A stretch of 29,794 nt of DNA, taken from positions 1-29,794 of the forward strand of contig DATELY010000033.1 in the NCBI GenBank assembly GCA_035276085.1. Reading direction: 5' to 3'. The notes under the pieces are model-generated. The model worked only from the letters and a program-made list of their open reading frames with translations, did not search any database and had not been told where the DNA came from. The stretch comes from DATELY01 sp035276085 (GTDB lineage Bacteria > Pseudomonadota > Gammaproteobacteria > Steroidobacterales > Steroidobacteraceae). Position 1 is the first letter of the stretch, and each line of letters begins with the position of its first letter. Made by a program: the position numbers and the translations under genes. This document shows, piece after piece, positions 24,347-29,794 of this stretch.

Positions 24347-24877
24347 ATGGTATCGACGTACCAAGCGCGATGGTTGGTGGCAGCGCTGCTTATGATAAAT
24401 GTTGCTGCGGCATTCACCGCGGACGCACAGCCCCAGTGCACCTTGCCGGCTGATCCAGGAACGCTGCCGCAAGGAGCCAGCGCTACTCAAGCGCAAATGC
24501 TCGATGCGCAGCAGCGCATTCGCGATTTCAACTTCCTTACCGAACAGTACCTGCGCTGCGTGCGCAGTGAGACCGATCAGGCGCAACTGGGTAAAGATGC
24601 TGCTACACGCGAACAGCTAATGAGCGAACGCATCGTGGCCCACAACGCCGCTCAGGCAAAGCTGATGGGTTACGCCAATTGCTTCAATGAGCAGTTGCGT
24701 GCTTTTAAGGCGAGCGGCGGTGGGTCGGGTGCACTCGCCGCAGACTGCAGCGCGCAGTTGGCAGGTGCGGCTGCAGGCTCGGAATCAAATGCTGCCAGCG
24801 CTGGTCTGCTGCATGCGCCGTTGCAGGTTCCGAGGAGTCGGCTCGGCAGCACTCTCGTTTGTGAGCGGACAATGTGA
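24347..24877 (+). CDS. Exported protein of unknown function
   Basis: A 176-residue protein with a signal peptide (WLVAALLMINVAAAFTADA, cleavage before QPQC). The mature region is mostly helical: SATQAQMLDAQQRIRDFNFLTEQYLRCV, then DAATREQLMSERIVAHNAAQAKLMGYANCFNEQLRAF, with four mature Cys residues including one near the N-terminus, one in YLRCV and one in YANCF. This helical-hairpin pattern is common in short hypothetical periplasmic proteins of proteobacteria. The ATG has GGAG four bases upstream. It diverges from the lipoprotein pair and converges on the sulfatase gene. The last 40 residues are low in pattern and may be degenerate. Confidence 0.75.
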   Translation: MVSTYQARWLVAALLMINVAAAFTADAQPQCTLPADPGTLPQGASATQAQMLDAQQRIRDFNFLTEQYLRCVRSETDQAQLGKDAATREQLMSERIVAHNAAQAKLMGYANCFNEQLRAFKASGGGSGALAADCSAQLAGAAAGSESNAASAGLLHAPLQVPRSRLGSTLVCERTM

Positions 24878-24966
24878 GCGACCATGCAAGTGCGAGTTGA
24901 TGGAGAAAGAGTAGAGGACGGCGTCGCTGTCGAGATCGCGGGCGGGCAGGTGCGGCTCCGGACTCA

Positions 24967-26424
24967 TCACCGTTCCACTTTCGCTGGTTTGTATGGGTCG
25001 GGCGTGCCGGGTGCGATGGGTGGGTATTGCTTCAGCGACGCTTCGAACGTAACCGCAATCTTCATGACGGCCTCCGCATTCCACGTGTTGCGAAGCGCCG
25101 TCGCGGGATACTCTTCTTTCGGATCGGTGATGAGATCGAACGCCTTGGGAGAGCCGAGCTTCACCGGTGGTGACCACCAGTCGCGTTGTTCGTCGTAGAA
25201 CGCGATTTTCCAGTTCCGCCACTTGACTGCTTCGAGGCGGTCAGCAACGAACACCGGGAAGCCTTCGCGGTTGGATTTTTCAGTCTTGCCGAGAAGGAAG
25301 CTCGTTTGGTCGACGCCATCGATGGCGCGATCCTGCGGCACTTGCGCGCCGGCAAGTGTCGCGAAGGTGGTGTACGTATCCACTTCGTGCACGATCTCGT
25401 TGCTGATGCGACCCGCGGGCACTCGGTTGGGCCAGCGGATAATGAACGGGACTCGCAATGAGCCCTCCATGTGCGTGAAGTAATAGCCGCGCCACGGACC
25501 CGAGGACCCTTGCCACGGCCATGTCGCTTCCGGGCCGTTGTCGCTCGTGAACACCACGATGGTGTTGTCGCGAATATTCAGTTGATCGATCGCATCGACG
25601 ATTTCGCCCACGTGCGCATCCATCTCGGCCAGCGCGTCGGGAAAATCTCCGTAGCCGGTCTTGCCCGCGAACTTGGGGTTCGGCAGCGTCGGAAAGTGCA
25701 TCAGCGTGAAGGGCACATAGGCATAGAAGGGTTTACTCGCTCGCACGCTGCGCTTCATGAAGTCGATCGTACGACGCGTAATTTCCTCGTCGATCAGAGC
25801 GCGCTGATCCAAGTCGTAGACAGCCAGCTCGCGGCTCTTCTCTGTCTTGCGGCCTTCCATCGTGTGCGTGAACTGCACGCCAGCTGCTTTGGCGGCGGGC
25901 GATGATGGCCAGAACGCTTCGTCCGTCGTGCGCGGGATGCCATACCACTCGTCGAATCCCTGGGCGTTCGGCAAACGTCCTTGAACGCTGCCCAGGTGCC
26001 ATTTGCCAAAGCACCCCGTGGCATACCCGACATCCGATAGTGCTTCTGCCAGCGTCACTTCCCACTGCATCAAGCCGTCGAGGCCGCCACCGATCGGCAC
26101 CGAGTGCGTTCCAGAGCGAATTGAAAACCGGCCGGTCAGTATGGCGGAGCGACTTGGCGTGCACTGCGCCTCGACGTTGAAATTGGTCAGACGCATGCCT
26201 TCGCCGGCCAGTTTGTCGATTCGTGGCGTCGGCGCTCCGCGTGTGATCCCGCCGCCATAGGCGCCCACCTCGCCGTAACCCAGGTTGTCCATCAGGATGA
26301 AAACGATGTTGGGACGCTCGCCAGCGTCGGCTGCTGCGGCTGGCGCGTGCGACAGCAAACCGAGCATCGCTGAGGTTGAAACGAGAGCGGACTTGCAAGC
26401 ACCGACCAGAGAACATGTGCTCAT
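24967..26424 (-). CDS. Arylsulfatase (formylglycine-dependent sulfatase)
   Basis: A 485-residue secreted sulfatase. Its signal peptide ends near HAPAAAA (residues 27-33). PNIVFILMDNLGYGEVGAYGGG (38-59) is the first metal-binding strand. Cys88 in CTPSRSAILTGR (88-99) is the residue converted to formylglycine by the aerobic maturase. GKWHLG follows near 140-145, and FTSDNGPEATWPWQG carries later metal ligands. The usual Asp-Asp of the first metal strand reads Asp-Asn here, as in some family members. It hydrolyses sulfate esters in the periplasm or outside the cell. It is 10 bases downstream of the porin gene and so the third gene of a sulfatase/porin/sulfatase operon. The substrate is unknown. 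Confidence 0.93.
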   Translation of the reverse strand: MSTCSLVGACKSALVSTSAMLGLLSHAPAAAADAGERPNIVFILMDNLGYGEVGAYGGGITRGAPTPRIDKLAGEGMRLTNFNVEAQCTPSRSAILTGRFSIRSGTHSVPIGGGLDGLMQWEVTLAEALSDVGYATGCFGKWHLGSVQGRLPNAQGFDEWYGIPRTTDEAFWPSSPAAKAAGVQFTHTMEGRKTEKSRELAVYDLDQRALIDEEITRRTIDFMKRSVRASKPFYAYVPFTLMHFPTLPNPKFAGKTGYGDFPDALAEMDAHVGEIVDAIDQLNIRDNTIVVFTSDNGPEATWPWQGSSGPWRGYYFTHMEGSLRVPFIIRWPNRVPAGRISNEIVHEVDTYTTFATLAGAQVPQDRAIDGVDQTSFLLGKTEKSNREGFPVFVADRLEAVKWRNWKIAFYDEQRDWWSPPVKLGSPKAFDLITDPKEEYPATALRNTWNAEAVMKIAVTFEASLKQYPPIAPGTPDPYKPAKVER

Positions 26425-26434
26425 GGCTGCGTTC

Positions 26435-27751
26435 TCAGAACAGCAACTTCACTCGCACCGCCGGAATGACCGCCGTGTCCGCTGCTTGCCGTGTGGGTCG
26501 AACCACCTGCAGATCGCCGGTCAACCTGAACCATGGAGTGATGTGCAGGTTGTAGAACAGCTCGACCTGGTGCTCGACACGCACGTCGCCGATCGCGAGC
26601 AGGTCGATATCGTCCTTCAGCTCCTCGCTCAGGTCGGTGTATGCGTAGGCCAATCCGAACTCATCGTCGGGACGACCCGGGAACAGCCCATTACCGCCAA
26701 GACCCACATCGAGGAATTTCGTGATAGGGCTAGTGTCCTTGTCGGCGAATGACACCTGCATGAAGAAGCCCCAGCCGTCGTTCTTGCCCCTCTCGACGAG
26801 GTATTGTCGAAACGTGTAGTTGACTGACCAGGAACCCCGCTTCGGCTCGATGGGATCGGATGCGGGTTCTGGGATGATCACCTGCCTGATGGCATCGAAG
26901 GGCGTGTACTTCTTGGTTGTAATGGCGCCGCCGACGGTATGCTTACCTGACATGCCGAAGTATTTCGTCGCGAAGTTGATGCCGGGCGAGAATGTCACGC
27001 CGTCTTCGAACAGATCCGACAATCCCGCAGTCGTCGAGTGATCGTTCGGATCCAGCAGCGAGAAGGTGATGAACGGCTCGCCTCCGCGGACATAGGCGAA
27101 GCTCACGGCGTTCGTGATGAGCGGAACCTGGCGCAACACCGTCAAGGGACCAATCTGCGCCATGTTCATGAAGCGCTCCGTCCCGCCGCCTGCGAAAAAC
27201 TCCTCCTCGAGTAGATCGACCAGATTGAACCGACCGAACGCGACGGCAAACAGCTCGCCTGCCTTCAGATCGATTGGAATCAACCGCGTGAAATTCAGAG
27301 CCGTCAATGCGGTGACCGTGTCGTCTGCGCCGGGAATGATGGCCGCCGTGTTCGCCGGGTTGATCGTGCCGGTGCCACCGAGCAAAGGACCACCGAAACG
27401 CGATTGGGCCTGAAGATCGGCCGACCAGAACTGCCAGCCCACGAGCTTGCCGAGGTCGAACTTGGCTTGCGACATGAACACGCCGTTGTACTCGTCGTCA
27501 TGCCGAATCCCGCCCGACGTGACGCCCTGATAGAACTGTGTGAGCTTGAAATCCAGGTCGACGCCGTTCTCTTTCCATTGCGATCGAGTTCCGCCCCAGT
27601 CGCCCGTCAACTCGTCTCGCGTCCAAAGGTTCGCCTCGTGGGCGACAGATTCTTGCGCCCACACACTCGCAGGTGAAAGCCATAGGACGAAAAGCAATGT
27701 CGTTGCGACGACATTCGACTCGAGGATCTTCCGCGTGCTCATCCCGCTCAC
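26435..27751 (-). CDS. OprB-family carbohydrate-selective porin
   Basis: A 438-residue outer-membrane porin. Its signal peptide ends near ASVWAQE (residues 28-34), followed by LTGDWGGTRSQWKENGVDLDFKLTQFYQGV, the hallmark N-terminal segment of OprB porins. Alternating beta-strands run throughout (GRFNLVD, AYVRGGEPFITFSLLDP), then a C-terminal VRVKLLF with terminal Phe for BAM recognition. GTG 27751 overlaps the sulfatase stop as GTGA; ATG 27742 is an equally possible start and keeps the signal peptide. Placed between two sulfatase genes, it probably lets the sulfated substrate or its desulfated product cross the outer membrane. Confidence 0.9.
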   Translation of the reverse strand: MSGMSTRKILESNVVATTLLFVLWLSPASVWAQESVAHEANLWTRDELTGDWGGTRSQWKENGVDLDFKLTQFYQGVTSGGIRHDDEYNGVFMSQAKFDLGKLVGWQFWSADLQAQSRFGGPLLGGTGTINPANTAAIIPGADDTVTALTALNFTRLIPIDLKAGELFAVAFGRFNLVDLLEEEFFAGGGTERFMNMAQIGPLTVLRQVPLITNAVSFAYVRGGEPFITFSLLDPNDHSTTAGLSDLFEDGVTFSPGINFATKYFGMSGKHTVGGAITTKKYTPFDAIRQVIIPEPASDPIEPKRGSWSVNYTFRQYLVERGKNDGWGFFMQVSFADKDTSPITKFLDVGLGGNGLFPGRPDDEFGLAYAYTDLSEELKDDIDLLAIGDVRVEHQVELFYNLHITPWFRLTGDLQVVRPTRQAADTAVIPAVRVKLLF

Positions 27752-29794
27752 TGCTTGGCCATGGCCACGAGAAGGCGTTCCTCCGGTGTGATGAGGTGAT
27801 TGTTGTCGTCCATCGCAATGCCGCCGTCGAACTCCACCCAGTGCACCTTGCCGGAGAATTCGCCGCGCCCATTGCGGCCATAGTCGGTGGTCACCGGCGA
27901 CCCGGCCTCGTGCCCGAGATCGCAGCTCTCTTCTCCGAACGCGAAAGGCTCCGTTTGCGCGATGCGCCCTTCGCCGGCTTTCTCGCCATCGACGAAGAGA
28001 CAGAGAGTGCCCCCCTTGGCAATGCCGCCGCCGTCGTATGCGAACTCCACACGTACCTGATGCTTTCCTGGGGAGATGACGCCATCACCCTCGACGTACG
28101 TGCGCTCGAGCCCAAAGAAGTTGTAGCAGTACTTCGGCTTGCCGTTCTTCGCGTACAGGCTCCAACCGCCCGTGGAGCCGCCGACTGCAGCGATCACGCC
28201 GTCGGCACCGGCGTCTGGAACCTCGATCTCAGCGGTGATCGCATGCGACTTGTTCGAGAGGTTCACCATTGCCAACGCCGGTACGCGCGTCAGCCCGCCG
28301 AAGATGATCTGTCGATTGCCTGAGATCAGTTCCGGACGTCCCGCAATCTCGGAATTGCCGCGCTCGGCGAACCGATCATCGAGCGGCAGTACGTTGTACT
28401 TCACTGCCTCGATCAGCCAGAGCTGCTGCAGCTTGTGCAACAGCTCTGGTTGCTCTTGCGCCAGATCTCGCGCCTGCGACCAGTCCTTCGAGGTGTCGTA
28501 CAACTCCCAGACGTCATCATTGAAGGCAATGGTCTTGCTGATCCCCGTTTCCCATGGCGTGCGGTGCTTGGTCACCGCCGTCCAGCCTTTGTGATAGATG
28601 CCGCGGTTGCCGAACATCTCGAAGTACTGCGTCTCGTGACGCTCGGCTGCCGCCGCGTCGTTGAAGGAGTACGCCATGCTCACGCCTTCGAGCGGCCGCT
28701 GCAGCACGCCGTTCACCATCAGTGGCTGCGGCAGCCCTGCGAGCTCGAGAATCGTCGGCGCTACATCGATCACGTGATGGAACTGCGTGCGCACTTCGCC
28801 TTTGCCCTTGATGCCCTTCGGCCAATGCACGATCGCGCCGTTGCGCGTGCCACCCCAGTGTGACGCCACTTGCTTCGTCCACTGGTAAGGCGTGTCCATC
28901 GCGTGAGCCCAGCCGACAGCGTAGTGGTTGTAGGAGGTCGGCGAACCGAATTCGTCGATTCTGGGTAACAGGCTTGCGGCGGTTTCGAGATGACCGAATC
29001 CGCCCAGGGTCACCATCTCGTTGAACGTGCCTTGCAGCGATCCTTCTGCGGATGCGCCGTTGTCGCCGATGATGAGATAGATCACGGTCTCATCGAGTAT
29101 GCCGATGTCGGCTAGAGCGTCGATCACGCGACCGACGTGGTGGTCGGTCTGCTCCATGAATCCCGCGTAGACCTCCATCTGTCGAGCCAACACCGGCTTC
29201 ATCGCCGGATCGACCGCATCCCATGCGGGTATCTCGGCATGGCGCCTGGTGAGCTCGCACTCCTTTGGGATGACGCCGAGTTTCTGTTGCCGCGCAAAGG
29301 TCTGCTCGCGAAGCTTGTCCCAACCCTGATCGAACTCGCCCTTGTACTTGTCGGCCCAGGCCTTGGGAACGTGATGCGGGGCGTGCGTGGCGCCCGGCGC
29401 GTAGTAGACGAAGAACGGTCGGTCGTGGGCTAGCGCCTTCTGCTGATGGATCCAGCTGATGGCGTGATCGGCCAGATCTTCATTGAGCGTGTAACCCTGT
29501 TCCGGCGTCTTCTTCGGCTCGACCCGAGTCGTACCCTCGAACAGGTTGGGATAATACTGGTGGGTCTCGCCACCGACGAAGCCATAGAAGTACTGGAAGC
29601 CTCCACCGCCGGTGGGCCAATGATCGAATGGGCCGATGGCACTGCTTTCCCACACCGGCACCTCATGGCACTTGCCGAACTGCGCGGTCGAGTAGCCGTT
29701 GAGTTTCAGCGTCTCGGCCAGCGCAGCGCACGTGTTGGGCTTCATGGAGTTCTGTCCCGGCGCGGACGTCGCAAATTCAGTAATCGCGCCCATA
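27748..29794 (-). CDS. Arylsulfatase, partial (5' end beyond window)
   Basis: At least 681 residues of a large AtsA-type arylsulfatase; the N-terminus with the CxPSR formylglycine motif lies outside the window. Visible family segments are FATSAPGQNSMKPNTCAALAETLKLNGY, TAQFGKCHEVPVWE (in place of GKWHLG), GPFDHWPTGGGGFQYFYGF, PFFVYYAPGATHAPHH, LIIGDNGASAEGS and SHWGGTRNGAIVHWP. The last 200 residues form the C-terminal beta domain (HQVRVEFAYDGGGIAKGGTLCLFVDG) typical of 750-800 residue members. It is upstream of, and overlaps by 4 bases with, the porin gene. It would hydrolyse bulky or alkyl/aryl sulfate esters. The Met at the window edge is internal, not a start. Confidence 0.92.
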   Translation of the reverse strand, partial: MGAITEFATSAPGQNSMKPNTCAALAETLKLNGYSTAQFGKCHEVPVWESSAIGPFDHWPTGGGGFQYFYGFVGGETHQYYPNLFEGTTRVEPKKTPEQGYTLNEDLADHAISWIHQQKALAHDRPFFVYYAPGATHAPHHVPKAWADKYKGEFDQGWDKLREQTFARQQKLGVIPKECELTRRHAEIPAWDAVDPAMKPVLARQMEVYAGFMEQTDHHVGRVIDALADIGILDETVIYLIIGDNGASAEGSLQGTFNEMVTLGGFGHLETAASLLPRIDEFGSPTSYNHYAVGWAHAMDTPYQWTKQVASHWGGTRNGAIVHWPKGIKGKGEVRTQFHHVIDVAPTILELAGLPQPLMVNGVLQRPLEGVSMAYSFNDAAAAERHETQYFEMFGNRGIYHKGWTAVTKHRTPWETGISKTIAFNDDVWELYDTSKDWSQARDLAQEQPELLHKLQQLWLIEAVKYNVLPLDDRFAERGNSEIAGRPELISGNRQIIFGGLTRVPALAMVNLSNKSHAITAEIEVPDAGADGVIAAVGGSTGGWSLYAKNGKPKYCYNFFGLERTYVEGDGVISPGKHQVRVEFAYDGGGIAKGGTLCLFVDGEKAGEGRIAQTEPFAFGEESCDLGHEAGSPVTTDYGRNGRGEFSGKVHWVEFDGGIAMDDNNHLITPEERLLVAMAKQ

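Noticed and set aside
24878..24966. Bidirectional terminator between the convergent exported-protein and sulfatase genes
   Set aside because: No stable stem with a T-tract was found in the 89-base gap.

Overview
The window is high-GC bacterial DNA with Gram-negative envelope genes: a TonB-dependent receptor, an OprB-type porin ending in Phe, lipoproteins and a QseBC-like two-component pair. A gammaproteobacterium is most likely. A catabolically versatile, sulfatase-rich lineage such as the Steroidobacter relatives would fit, but that placement is a guess from gene content. No rRNA, tRNA or CRISPR array was seen.

Positions 279-4551 (minus strand) hold a five-gene catabolic operon. Read from its promoter end it encodes an amidohydrolase-type decarboxylase, a 2-keto-4-pentenoate hydratase-like enzyme, an FAH-family hydrolase, an SDR dehydrogenase and an RraA/HMG-aldolase-like protein. 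This is the lower part of an aromatic or cyclic-acid meta-cleavage-type pathway. Positions 4654-4980 carry the tail of a broken gene. Positions 5250-8226 hold an acyl-CoA ligase, a small ACT-like protein and a convergent TetR regulator.

Positions 8441-16183 form a thiamine-diphosphate/2-oxoacid block. A stand-alone acetolactate-synthase-like ThDP enzyme diverges from a compact operon of E1-alpha, E1-beta, an E2 catalytic domain without a lipoyl domain, and a free 80-residue lipoyl carrier. Facing it is a second E1, fused alpha-beta in one chain, followed by a decayed second catalytic-only E2. A decayed Lrp/AsnC fragment (16339-16536) lies divergently beside the fused E1, in the position bkdR takes in pseudomonads. 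No E3 gene is present. The modular, split E2 layout is the most unusual system here.

Positions 16540-18197 are a scar-like zone: a VapBC toxin-antitoxin pair with a palindromic operator, a frameshifted AbiEi/DUF6088-like gene, and a 20-bp sequence repeated 6.2 kb away. Positions 18198-22668 are a TonB-receptor/response-regulator/histidine-kinase operon. At 22852 a probable 5' fragment of a group II intron begins exactly where the 20-bp repeat ends. Two small lipoproteins and an exported protein follow. The window closes with a sulfatase / OprB porin / sulfatase operon on the minus strand, the first sulfatase being cut by the window edge.
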